From Calothrix sp. NIES-2098 (GTDB lineage: Bacteria; Cyanobacteriota; Cyanobacteriia; Cyanobacteriales; Nostocaceae), in NCBI GenBank assembly GCA_002368175.1, contig AP018172.1, forward strand, positions 1,920,001 through 1,984,000: a stretch of 64,000 nt of DNA. Reading direction: 5' to 3'. Each line of letters starts with the position of its first letter. The stretch's first letter is position 1. The notes under the pieces are model-generated. The model was not told the origin of the DNA and searched no databases. It was given only the letters and a program-made list of their open reading frames with translations. Below are positions 18,804 to 27,754 of the stretch, piece after piece. A program made the position numbers and the translations under genes.

Positions 18804-21548
18804 TTAGCGCTGATTACCTTGATTTAATTTCTGTAAAATTCCCTCTAACTCTTGCTGATACTTACCATACTCAGCCCAATTACCTTGTTTGAGGGCTGCT
18901 TGTGCTTTTTGATAAGTTGCTAGAGCAGATTGGGCTAAAGTTGAAGTTACTCCTGTTGTTGAACTAGGTACTTGCTTCTCTACCTGTTCGCTACCAAAAA
19001 TTACCGCCAAGGCTCGATCGAGAGTTTCTTCCATGACTACTGCTTTGTCATAAGCCACAATAACTCGTTTTAACTCCGGTAACTCACCCTGTTCGGCTCG
19101 CAGATATACTGGCTCTACATAAAGTAAAGATTGCTCAATCGGAATTACTAATAAATCGCCGCGAATTACTTTAGAACCAGACTGACTCCATAAGGTAAAT
19201 TGTTGAGAAATTTTCGGGTCTTGGTCAATTTTCGCTTCAATTTGTCTGGGGCCAAACACCAGTTTTTGTTTAGGAAACTCATACAACAGCAATTTACCGT
19301 AGTCTTTACCATTAGAATGCGCCGCCATCCATGCAATCATGTTGTCTTTATTAGCAGGTGTAAACGGCAGAATCATCATAAATCCTGCTTTCGCTTCCCC
19401 TGGTAAGCGCATAATTACATAGTATGGTTGCATAACTTGTTCGCTACCCTCATAAGTCTGGATGGGAAAGCGCCACAAATCTTCCCGGTTATAAAATGCT
19501 TCTGGGTCGCTCATGTGGTAAGCAAGATACATTTGCGCTTGGATGTTTAACAAGTCTTGGGGGTAGCGAAAATGCGCTTTCACTTCCGGGGGAATTGCTG
19601 TTTGGGGTTGAAACAGGTGCGGAAAAATTTGACTATAGGTGTGCAGTACGGGGTCAGTTGCATCGATCGCAAAAAACTGCATTGTGCCATCGTAGGCATC
19701 AACTACTACCTTAACTGAGTTACGAATATAGTTGATATTGCTGTGTAAGAATTGCTCGTTATTTTCTCCCTTGAGATTGTTGTTGGCATTCTGACTCTGG
19801 GATAATGGCTGAGAATAAGGATAGCGATCGCTCACCGTGTAAGCATCCACAATCCACTGTAATCTACCCTTGATTACTGTCAGGTAAGGGTCGCTATCAA
19901 ACCGCAGAAATGGTGCGACGTGTTCCAGCCTTTGTTGAATATTTCTGTAGTAATGGATACGCGACTGTGGTTGAAAGTAATTGGAAATCAAAATCTGGAG
20001 ACTGTTCAGATCGTAGCCATAAGCGAGTCTGTGCCAAAATGTTGGTATCCGTACACCACCTTTACCGTTGTAGCTAATAAAGGCATTACTCCCACCAAGA
20101 GGATAGTCAAACTCTGGGGTTTTCGTACCCGTAAAAATATAGTTATTGGTTTCTTCGCCATAGTAAATTGCAGGTTGGCTCACCTGAAGATCTACTTGGC
20201 TGACAGGCGGAATATCTTTGATATACAGTTGGGGTAAGCCATCAGATGTAACTTGGTTAACCGGACTCATCACCAAGCCGTAGCCGTGGGTATACTTCAG
20301 ACGTTGGTTTACCCAGGTACGCGCTTCTTGGGGTAACTGAGAGTAAGACAACTCGCGTCCTGAAAGCATAACCTGTTGATAATCACCATTGAGAGTGTAG
20401 CGATCGACATCGACGCTATTAAATTTGTAGTAGAGTCGAATCTCCTGAATTTGGCGATAAGTGCTGAGAAGCGGGCGGTAATCCCACAAGCGAATGTTGC
20501 GGATAGTTGGCTGATTTAACTGCAAATTTTGGTGGTTTAGTTGATTTTGCGCAGCGTAGTTTTGCTTTTGTACATTGTCTAGGCGATAAGCATTCTGAGT
20601 AAATTTAATATTGTTAGCAATGTATGGTTTTTCTTTAGCTAATTCGTTGGGTTCAACGATAAATTTTTGCACAAATCCAGGGTAGATACCGATAAGTGCT
20701 ATCAGGGCAATGACATATAAAAGAATTCCATTAAATAAAAGTGAAAATTTGCTTTGTCTAATTGAGAAACCGAATATTAATGCTAATCCTAAAGTCAAAA
20801 GACTCATCACTGAATAAGCAAAAATTCGAGCATAAACATCTGTATAGCCAGCACCAAAAGCCGCCCCATTAGTTGAGTAAAGCAAACTGTAACGATTGAG
20901 CCAAAATTTAACAGCAATTAATCCCAAAATTCCGATTAATAGCCAGCTTAAATGATGAGAAGCTTGAATATTCAGAACATATCGACCTTTGCGCCGCTGT
21001 GTAAAGCTATCTTTGAGGAAATAGACAATAACTGCGATAATTAGTCCCAACACCAACAGAGATAATAGCCAGTTACAGATAGCTTGATAAAGCGGTAGCT
21101 GGAAAACGTAAAAACCAATATCTTGTTGAAATATGGGGTCGCGATCGCTAAAATTACTTGTATGGAAATACTTTAGTAGAGTTTCCCAAAGCGGAACGCT
21201 AGCACTAGCAGCCCCTAACGCTGTGAGAAAAATCAAAACTAAAGCGAATAAATTAATAAATATATCAGCATAATCAGCCAAATTAGTATCCGTTAACAAG
21301 CGAATCGAGCCGTAACGGGTACGATACATAGCAATTTTATAATTAGCCCAAAGAAATATTGCAAAGCAGACAAAGGTGAATATCCAGAGGAGAATTTGCC
21401 AAGTCCATCTTGTCCAAAAGACTTCAGCGAAGCCAACAGCATCAAACCACCATACTTCGGTGAGAATATGTACTAGGATTTTAGATAGAGGCAGACCAAT
21501 GATCGCGATTAAAATGATTAGTGTCACGCCTCTGGGTTGCAGGTTCAT
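18804..21548 (-). CDS. UPF0182 (COG1615) family large membrane protein
   Basis: A 914-residue member of UPF0182. About seven transmembrane helices lie in the first 320 residues, starting LIILIAIIGLPLSKILVHIL. A large soluble domain follows, probably outside the membrane, with family-typical segments such as GYGLVMSPVNQVTSDGLPQL and YGEETNNYIFTGT. The C-terminal ~70 residues form a Gln/Ala-rich helical tail (ALATYQKAQAALKQGNWAEY). Length fits the family. The function is unknown; no catalytic motif is seen. The next gene downstream of the membrane block in transcription order is the thiolase, 370 bp or more away, so no operon is implied. Confidence 0.92.
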   Translation of the reverse strand: MNLQPRGVTLIILIAIIGLPLSKILVHILTEVWWFDAVGFAEVFWTRWTWQILLWIFTFVCFAIFLWANYKIAMYRTRYGSIRLLTDTNLADYADIFINLFALVLIFLTALGAASASVPLWETLLKYFHTSNFSDRDPIFQQDIGFYVFQLPLYQAICNWLLSLLVLGLIIAVIVYFLKDSFTQRRKGRYVLNIQASHHLSWLLIGILGLIAVKFWLNRYSLLYSTNGAAFGAGYTDVYARIFAYSVMSLLTLGLALIFGFSIRQSKFSLLFNGILLYVIALIALIGIYPGFVQKFIVEPNELAKEKPYIANNIKFTQNAYRLDNVQKQNYAAQNQLNHQNLQLNQPTIRNIRLWDYRPLLSTYRQIQEIRLYYKFNSVDVDRYTLNGDYQQVMLSGRELSYSQLPQEARTWVNQRLKYTHGYGLVMSPVNQVTSDGLPQLYIKDIPPVSQVDLQVSQPAIYYGEETNNYIFTGTKTPEFDYPLGGSNAFISYNGKGGVRIPTFWHRLAYGYDLNSLQILISNYFQPQSRIHYYRNIQQRLEHVAPFLRFDSDPYLTVIKGRLQWIVDAYTVSDRYPYSQPLSQSQNANNNLKGENNEQFLHSNINYIRNSVKVVVDAYDGTMQFFAIDATDPVLHTYSQIFPHLFQPQTAIPPEVKAHFRYPQDLLNIQAQMYLAYHMSDPEAFYNREDLWRFPIQTYEGSEQVMQPYYVIMRLPGEAKAGFMMILPFTPANKDNMIAWMAAHSNGKDYGKLLLYEFPKQKLVFGPRQIEAKIDQDPKISQQFTLWSQSGSKVIRGDLLVIPIEQSLLYVEPVYLRAEQGELPELKRVIVAYDKAVVMEETLDRALAVIFGSEQVEKQVPSSTTGVTSTLAQSALATYQKAQAALKQGNWAEYGKYQQELEGILQKLNQGNQR

Positions 21549-21599
21549 GGTTTATTTATTTAGCTGACAGAAACCCAAGAAAAAATTACTGGCATAGTT

Positions 21600-21989
21600 T
21601 CAATTTTCAATATTAACTTCAAAGTCAGTCCCTTTTTGCCTATCAGATGTGAACTTAGTACGATAAGGAACTAATGTTCCGCAACGGTCTACCGTCCAAC
21701 GTTCTACCCATGAGGCTTGTCGGGGAACCCCATTTTCCAATTTAATATCGTGGGGTGGCTCAATCACTTCAGTATTAACAATACGATGATTTTGGCATTG
21801 TTCATCTGTGACAAACTCAATCATCGCTATTGTGTTGAGTGTATCCCGTTGCAGAATGCAATCAGCTAGGCTGTCACCAGGAAGTTTCTTACATGGCTGA
21901 GTTTCTTTAGCTGCTGCACTATCTCCCATGAGACCGCCAATCAATAACAAGCACAACAGCAATATTGTTGACAATCTAGGCAGTTTCAT
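21600..21989 (-). CDS. Small secreted protein of unknown function
   Basis: A 129-residue protein with a clear signal peptide (LSTILLLCLLLIGGLMGDSAAA) and a mature part of about 100 residues with four cysteines (PCKKLP, DCILQ, QCQNHR, DRCGTLVPY), which could form two disulfides. I do not recognise the family by name. It lies 51 bp upstream of the UPF0182 gene on the same strand and may be co-transcribed. Confidence 0.75.
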   Translation of the reverse strand: MKLPRLSTILLLCLLLIGGLMGDSAAAKETQPCKKLPGDSLADCILQRDTLNTIAMIEFVTDEQCQNHRIVNTEVIEPPHDIKLENGVPRQASWVERWTVDRCGTLVPYRTKFTSDRQKGTDFEVNIEN

Positions 21990-22099
21990 AATCTAAATAC
22001 CTGCTAGCAACCCAGAATTTGAGTTCTAGGATGAAAGCAAGGCTGTATATACTACCATTTTCAAATTAGAAAAAAAATTTGAGGAACTTGTGAGGAATT

Positions 22100-23299
22100 T
22101 TAAGTCAATAGATGCTGGCTATTTTCATCACGATGTTTTTTTAGATACTCCATGAATGGTGTACCGCCTGTGCCAATAACTGTGTCGTTGTTGAACTTTG
22201 GCGTTTGCTGGTGTATGTAGGAAGCGGCAAATTTCAGATGCTGAGTTCGGAATTGTTCGATGAGAGAAATGCAGTCATTATATAAATCTTTCAGTTGAGG
22301 GACTTTATCCATGTGACTTTGGACAAAATCACGCAGATGCGATCGCTTTTCTACTTCTTGAATAAAATCACGATGTTTTGGTGGCATATAATCCCGCATT
22401 TCTCTGAGATATTCCCACAAAGGATCGTTTTGGTGAGTAATGTTGAATAGCGCATCCATCGTTGGCACAATCGCACTTTGTGCGCCTGTCTCACCCCGAA
22501 ACTGCTGGGGTTCTTCGTCGTAAGCTTCTACGCCTTCATAAATCAGTCCTTCGGGTAATGCGGGGTTGTTTTTCCAAGCGTGAATGTAAGGACGGACTCG
22601 ATTGTAGTAAATGTATGGATCGCAGGCTTCTGTCATCCGCTTCATGGTAGTGTTAATCGCTGTCCATGCTGTTTTGATATTCTCTAAAGCAGCGATGACA
22701 GTAGTTGTATCGTCTTGCGCAATCCCCTCTAAAATATTGGGAATTACAGCTAGCGCTGGTGCAGCTTTGGCTTCAATTTCAATGTGAATCAGAATAAACC
22801 AATCTTCATCCAATCCACCTAAAAAGTTTTGCCAGATGGTGATGTTACCGATGGCAATGGGTTCGGTTTCGTGAATGCGTACCCAGTTGTCTACAGCGTA
22901 GGAAGCATAAGACAATACAGGCGGTCTGCCTAATTTTTGAGAAATCTGGTAAAAAGGTACAGCAATGTTCCGTGGTAGAACTTTCACGGGTGTAGCCTCA
23001 CCCCAAACATAAGCATGAGTTAGGTAAGCATACATCTGCATTGCTCGACGCAACTGCATTTGATCTAATTTTGTGCGCTCTACGTCCACTTTGAAAATGT
23101 TCTCAATTATCGGGCGAATCTTCCGTGTCGTCATTAACTTGGGTAGCATTGTCGCAGTTTTTTCGACTTGCCAAAAAATATCTGGCAATTGCGCCTCGGC
23201 TGGAGAATGCTTTGGTAAAAAACCAGTTTCTGAACTTACTTCGTAATCTTCCAGTCTCAGAGGATGTACACTTCCTGCTTGAAGTGCGATAGCAGTCAT
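22100..23299 (-). CDS. Indoleamine 2,3-dioxygenase-family haem protein
   Basis: A 399-residue member of the IDO family, which opens the indole ring of tryptophan to N-formylkynurenine using haem and O2. It shows MPPKHRDFIQEVEKRSHLRDFV, matching MPPAHRNFL...VREFV of animal IDO1, the proximal haem ligand candidate His354 in RTQHLKFAASYI, and the C-terminal GTGGTPFMEYLKKHR. GAGG lies 9 nt before the ATG. It is the last gene of the minus-strand run and starts 11 bp after the CoA ligase. Tryptophan as substrate is a family inference; no kynureninase or formamidase is present nearby. Confidence 0.85.
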   Translation of the reverse strand: MTAIALQAGSVHPLRLEDYEVSSETGFLPKHSPAEAQLPDIFWQVEKTATMLPKLMTTRKIRPIIENIFKVDVERTKLDQMQLRRAMQMYAYLTHAYVWGEATPVKVLPRNIAVPFYQISQKLGRPPVLSYASYAVDNWVRIHETEPIAIGNITIWQNFLGGLDEDWFILIHIEIEAKAAPALAVIPNILEGIAQDDTTTVIAALENIKTAWTAINTTMKRMTEACDPYIYYNRVRPYIHAWKNNPALPEGLIYEGVEAYDEEPQQFRGETGAQSAIVPTMDALFNITHQNDPLWEYLREMRDYMPPKHRDFIQEVEKRSHLRDFVQSHMDKVPQLKDLYNDCISLIEQFRTQHLKFAASYIHQQTPKFNNDTVIGTGGTPFMEYLKKHRDENSQHLLT

Positions 23300-23310
23300 A
23301 ATTTTTTGCC

Positions 23311-25326
23311 TCAGACTAATTTGTAACTTGCTAAAACAGCCTGATAATGTTCGCGTAGCACGCGACGCATGACTTTATTGGATGCAGTACGTGGCAATGT
23401 ATCAACGATTACGATGTCTTGAATTTTAAATAAGGGATTGAGTTGCTGGCGAATTGCCGTTTGTAGAGAATTTTTGAGTAATTCTTTGTTCTGCTGGAGA
23501 TGATTTTCCACTACAGCGTAGATCGCTAATTGACTCGGCCCGCCCTCAGGAGGCGAAAAAGCGATCGCCACAGCTTCACAAATTCCCTCTACAGAATTGA
23601 CAATTTGCTCAATTTCCACTGAGCTAACTTTGATACCCCCTAAATTCATCGTGTCATCAACTCGACCTTGAGCGCGGTAGTAGCCGTTAGCTAAACGCTC
23701 AATGCGATCGCCATGACGGCGTAGCGAAGATTGAGGAGTATTGGCGAAGTAAACTTGATGATGGTCTTTGTTTAACAACTCAGTAGAAAGACCAATAGAA
23801 GGAGCAACTATAAACGCTTCACCTTTATCAGCAGGATGCCCTTCTTCATCCACAATCGCTAAGTCTAGCCCTAAAGCTGGTGTAGTAAAAGTTGCAGGTG
23901 CAGAAGGTTGTACCAGAGTACTAGTGATGTATGCCCCGCCAATTTCTGTACCACCGCAGTACTCTACAATTGGTTTGTAGCCTGCTAGAGACATCAAAAA
24001 CAGCATATCTTGGGGATTAGAACATTCACCAGTAGAACTGAAGGCTTTGATACTGCTCCAATCAAGCCCTTGCATACAGGCGGTAGTTTTCCAAACGCTG
24101 ACTAAACTTGGCACTACACCCAGCATCGTCACGCGCGCATTTTGAATAAACTCGCCAAATCCCCTTTCTGTGGGTGTGCCATAGTAAAGAGCAATGGTGG
24201 CGCGATTAATTAAGCTGGCATAAATCAGCCACGGCCCCATCATCCACCCTAAATTAGTCGGCCAGGCTACGACATCACCAGCATGGATATCTTGATGTAA
24301 ATGTCCATCCGCAGCGCATTTAATCGGGGTGGTTTGCGTCCAAGGAATTGCTTTCGGGACTCCTGTAGTACCGGAGGAGAAGAGGATATTCTTGTAAGCC
24401 GCAGGATTGGCAGAAAAAGCTTCAAATTCTTCTTCGTTGCTCAGAAATTCTTTCCAAGTTAGATCGTTAGAACGCAATTCTACAGAAGTTCCCAGGACGA
24501 TCGCTCTTGGTGCATTGGCATCCACTACTTTGGAATAAAGAGGTAATTGCTTACTGCAACGCCAAATATAGTCTTGCGTAAAGATAGCTTTTGCCTCAGA
24601 TATATGCAACCGTATGGCAATTTCCGCCGCCGCAAAACTGTCAGCAATGGAAACCACCACACAGCCAGCTTTGATAATACCTAAATAAATCGCCACCGAT
24701 TCAGCAGTCATCGGCATAGCAATCGCGATCGCATCCCCAGGAACAAAGCCAGCTGTCACCAATCCATTGGCGACGCGGTTAGTTAAACTGTGGAGTTCTT
24801 TATAGGTGAGGGTAGACAGCGAACCACCTTCTTCTTGAAAGATAATGGCTGGGGCATTTTCATCTGCCAACAAACAACTCTCAACTATATTTAACCGCGC
24901 ATCCACCAGCCATTGCGGAGACTCCACACCACCCGACAGGTCAACAATTCTACTGTATGGCTTGTGCAAGCGGATACCTAATCGTTGAATCATCATCTCC
25001 CAGAACTCGCCACGATGCTGAGTTGACCAAGCGTGCAGTTCTGCGTAGGAATCCACATTTAGCTGTTTCATCAACGCCGCGATGTTGGTTGACTGAATTT
25101 GCTCCTCCGTGGGAAACCAAGCGGGAGGCTGTCCGGCGCTTTTATAAAGAAGTTCGTGAAAGTCAAAAGGTTGGTCAGATTTCAAGATGTGGCGCGTGAA
25201 TTGCTGCCAGCACTCTGCGGCAGGCAGTGAGGATAACCACCGATTGATTTGTGGTAGCATTGCGGCAGCCGTTTCTCTTGCTATACCGCAAGCGATAATT
25301 TGTTCTAGCGATAACTGCTTTGTCAT
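23311..25326 (-). CDS. AMP-forming acyl-CoA (acetoacetyl-CoA-like) synthetase
   Basis: A 671-residue ANL-superfamily ligase that adenylates a carboxylic acid and transfers it to CoA. The P-loop is ILFSSGTTGVPKAIPW (about 315); the adenylate-binding segment is EYCGGTEIGG; the hinge region is RAQGRVDDTMNLGGIKVSSVEIE; the catalytic Lys is in RTASNKVMRRVL. Length and N-terminal extension resemble acetyl/acetoacetyl-CoA synthetases and the plant acyl-activating enzymes 17/18. In this neighbourhood acetoacetate from tyrosine breakdown is a sensible substrate, but the acyl pocket cannot be read with certainty. It sits between the di-iron protein gene (130 bp upstream) and the IDO gene. Confidence 0.88.
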   Translation of the reverse strand: MTKQLSLEQIIACGIARETAAAMLPQINRWLSSLPAAECWQQFTRHILKSDQPFDFHELLYKSAGQPPAWFPTEEQIQSTNIAALMKQLNVDSYAELHAWSTQHRGEFWEMMIQRLGIRLHKPYSRIVDLSGGVESPQWLVDARLNIVESCLLADENAPAIIFQEEGGSLSTLTYKELHSLTNRVANGLVTAGFVPGDAIAIAMPMTAESVAIYLGIIKAGCVVVSIADSFAAAEIAIRLHISEAKAIFTQDYIWRCSKQLPLYSKVVDANAPRAIVLGTSVELRSNDLTWKEFLSNEEEFEAFSANPAAYKNILFSSGTTGVPKAIPWTQTTPIKCAADGHLHQDIHAGDVVAWPTNLGWMMGPWLIYASLINRATIALYYGTPTERGFGEFIQNARVTMLGVVPSLVSVWKTTACMQGLDWSSIKAFSSTGECSNPQDMLFLMSLAGYKPIVEYCGGTEIGGAYITSTLVQPSAPATFTTPALGLDLAIVDEEGHPADKGEAFIVAPSIGLSTELLNKDHHQVYFANTPQSSLRRHGDRIERLANGYYRAQGRVDDTMNLGGIKVSSVEIEQIVNSVEGICEAVAIAFSPPEGGPSQLAIYAVVENHLQQNKELLKNSLQTAIRQQLNPLFKIQDIVIVDTLPRTASNKVMRRVLREHYQAVLASYKLV

Positions 25327-25358
25327 CGCCCTTACCTCTTATATAATTTTGGATTTTA

Positions 25359-25447
25359 GTATCACGCAGAGGCGCAGAGAGGCAGAGAGGATAAGGTTTG
25401 CAAACACTCTGCGTTACTTTGAGTTGACTTTGCGCCCCTCTGCGTTA
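25359..25447. repeat. Inverted intergenic repeat (CGCAGAGG type)
   Basis: CACGCAGAGGCGCAGAGA near 25360 is partly complementary to TTTGCGCCCCTCTGCGTT at 25430-25447, giving an imperfect hairpin between the CoA ligase and the di-iron protein gene. Such AACGCAGAGG elements are common between cyanobacterial genes. It could modulate read-through or mRNA stability inside the run. Confidence 0.55.
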
Positions 25448-25456
25448 AAAAAACTA

Positions 25457-26377
25457 CTAAGTAAATACTTTGCTTACTCTGTCTTCATTAAGACCATCCC
25501 AGAAAACAGCGATCGCATCTAAAATCTCTCGCCCTCCTTGGATGAACTTACCTCGGTCAAAGTCTGGCTGAAAATATACTTCTTCCAATTCTTCTAAAGT
25601 ATGTCCCGCGTGCTGTCCTTCAACGCGGTTGTGCCAAGTGAAGAATGCTAAATGCAGCTGCGGATGTCGTGTTTGTTTAATGCGCGTTAGCCCGTCTTCT
25701 AACTCTTGCCAGAAGCCTGCTGCTGCCCAATTCTCCACAGCAAAGCTAGCACCTTCAGCTATGTGCGGGTCGTCGCTACCATAAAGGCGTTGCAATTCAT
25801 CGCAGAAGTGTAAAGTACTGGGGCGACCGTGCTTGCGCTTACCCAGTTCTTCGTAGTGTAGCCCCAACCCTTCAGCTACACCTAACAGCCATTCAAAATG
25901 CGCAGCCCGGAAACGACAAACACCACCGTCTACAGTCCCTTCTGTACTTACTAGTTCGGGGTCGCCTTCTTTGTCTTTATCTTCCTCGGTTTGGGCTAAA
26001 TGAGTGCTGCCATTTTTCCCAGATTGACGATAAATTACGCCCAACTCGTTTAATAAAATCTCTCGACTAGCCCGCGACTGTTTGAGGGTAGGTGAGTTAA
26101 TTGCTTTCAGTAAAGCTGCTACTAAAAATAGGTTGGAGAATACCGAAAATTGTTTAATGAAATGGCGTAATTCTTCATCTGTCACCGTACCATTGCTAAA
26201 CCACCGAGTATAGGTGTTGTTAGTAATGATCCGGTGCTGCAAAAATTCTCTTTCTACTTCGGTAAGGAAGTCGCGGAAACTGTTCACTTGCGCTTGAGTC
26301 AATTCACCTCGCTGCAAGCGTTCCTCAATTCGTGAGGAAATATTTAAATTTTTTGGTGTTGCTAGAACTTGAGTCAT
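25457..26377 (-). CDS. Haem-oxygenase-like di-iron protein (TenA/PqqC/CADD fold)
   Basis: A 306-residue, mostly helical protein of the iron-containing redox / HDO type. Candidate metal-binding segments are EELRHFIKQF, NELGVIYRQ, HFEWLLGVAEGLGL, ENWAAAGFW and the C-terminal HNRVEGQHAGHTLEELEE, which carries the His/Glu cluster typical of the fold. An acidic loop (about 125-150) precedes VDGGVCRFRAAH. It lies 76 bp after homogentisate dioxygenase and before the CoA ligase, so it probably acts on an aromatic or fatty-acid-like intermediate of the same pathway. The reaction is unknown; oxidative decarboxylation or ring oxidation are possible for this fold. Confidence 0.75.
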   Translation of the reverse strand: MTQVLATPKNLNISSRIEERLQRGELTQAQVNSFRDFLTEVEREFLQHRIITNNTYTRWFSNGTVTDEELRHFIKQFSVFSNLFLVAALLKAINSPTLKQSRASREILLNELGVIYRQSGKNGSTHLAQTEEDKDKEGDPELVSTEGTVDGGVCRFRAAHFEWLLGVAEGLGLHYEELGKRKHGRPSTLHFCDELQRLYGSDDPHIAEGASFAVENWAAAGFWQELEDGLTRIKQTRHPQLHLAFFTWHNRVEGQHAGHTLEELEEVYFQPDFDRGKFIQGGREILDAIAVFWDGLNEDRVSKVFT

Positions 26378-26453
26378 AAACTCACCTCATTTGCGAAACC
26401 AGTTTGATTTGAGGTGGAACTACCTAACTCAAACTGTCTTCAATTTTTAATTG

Positions 26454-27635
26454 TTAACTGCGTACAGGTTCTCCTAGATGTGATGTCCAACTGTAAGAAT
26501 AGTTTTTGTCTTCTAAAGCTAAGGCATACTTCGTTAGTTTCAACGGACGGAAAGTATCAATCATTACTGCCAGTTCGTTTGTCCGTTCTTTCCCAATTGA
26601 CCCCTCATACATTCCTGGGTGGGGGCCGTGGGGAATGCCGCTAGGATGAACGGTAATCGATGCCCGATCGATTCCTTTGCGGGACATAAAGTTGCCTTCT
26701 ACGTAATAGATGACCTCATCTGAATCAACGTTGGAATGGTTATAAGGAGCTGGAACTGCTTGGGGATGATAATCGAACAGGCGCGGTACAAAAGAACACA
26801 CCACAAATCCTGGCGCTTCAAAGGTTTGATGTACAGGTGGTGGTTGATGCAGTCGCCCTGTAATTGGCTCAAAGTCTTCAATATTGAAAGCAAAGGGCCA
26901 GAGATGTCCATCCCAGCCAACTACATCTAAAGGATGATGGCGATAAAGGTAACTGGTAATTTGATTTTGGGCTTTGACTCTTACCTCAAATTCTCCTGCT
27001 TCATCGTGGGTAATTAACTCATCCGGTGGGCGAATGTCACGTTCGCAGTAGGGAGAATGTTCGAGGAATTGACCGTAACGATTGAGGTAACGCGCTGGCG
27101 GGTCAATATGTCCGTAGGCTTCAATAACGAGCATTCTTTGCTCAATCCCCGCATCGGGAATTATCCGCCACATTACACCTGTGGGAATTACTAAATAATC
27201 ACCAACGTTGTAACGCAGAATGCCATATTGACTTTCTAATATACCGCTACCATCGTGGATGAAAAGTACTTCATCACCGTGAGCAAAGCGATACCAGTAA
27301 TGCATCGGTTGGGTAGGACGCGCCACCGAAATGCAGACATCTGTATTAGCCATTAGGGGAATACGAGATGCGATCGCATCCCCACCTAAATCTACTGTAG
27401 CTGTGCGTAAGTGTCGATGTAATAAGGCACCTGGTTCTTCATAAGGAATCTCTACCCTTTGTTCCAGCAAAATCTTCTCAATTTGCGTAGGCGGACGCAA
27501 GTGGTAAAGCAGAGATTGCACGCCAGAAAATCCGCGAATACTAATTAACTCTTCGTGATATAAAGAACCGTTGGGTTGATGAAACTGTGTATGTCGTTTG
27601 TGTGGTAGTTTTCCCAACTTATAGTAGTAAGTCAT
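26454..27635 (-). CDS. hmgA: Homogentisate 1,2-dioxygenase
   Basis: A 393-residue cupin-type non-haem iron enzyme that opens the ring of homogentisate to maleylacetoacetate. The N-terminus (MTYYYKLGKLPHKRHTQFH) is family-typical. The iron-site region is clear: YNHSNVDSDEVIYYVEG supplies His and Glu, and IPHGPHPGMYEGSIG supplies the third ligand. It lies 119 bp after the 4-hydroxyphenylpyruvate dioxygenase gene, the preceding step. No maleylacetoacetate isomerase or fumarylacetoacetase is seen in the window. Confidence 0.95.
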   Translation of the reverse strand: MTYYYKLGKLPHKRHTQFHQPNGSLYHEELISIRGFSGVQSLLYHLRPPTQIEKILLEQRVEIPYEEPGALLHRHLRTATVDLGGDAIASRIPLMANTDVCISVARPTQPMHYWYRFAHGDEVLFIHDGSGILESQYGILRYNVGDYLVIPTGVMWRIIPDAGIEQRMLVIEAYGHIDPPARYLNRYGQFLEHSPYCERDIRPPDELITHDEAGEFEVRVKAQNQITSYLYRHHPLDVVGWDGHLWPFAFNIEDFEPITGRLHQPPPVHQTFEAPGFVVCSFVPRLFDYHPQAVPAPYNHSNVDSDEVIYYVEGNFMSRKGIDRASITVHPSGIPHGPHPGMYEGSIGKERTNELAVMIDTFRPLKLTKYALALEDKNYSYSWTSHLGEPVRS

Positions 27636-27754
27636 AATTTCGCCCTGCTTTTAGTACTCCACCACATTGATCTCGATCTTCTTTCCCTCTTCCTTTGTGT
27701 CTTTGTGCCTCTGTGGTTCTTTTCCTAACCCATCAAATTCAGTGCGATGAACCA

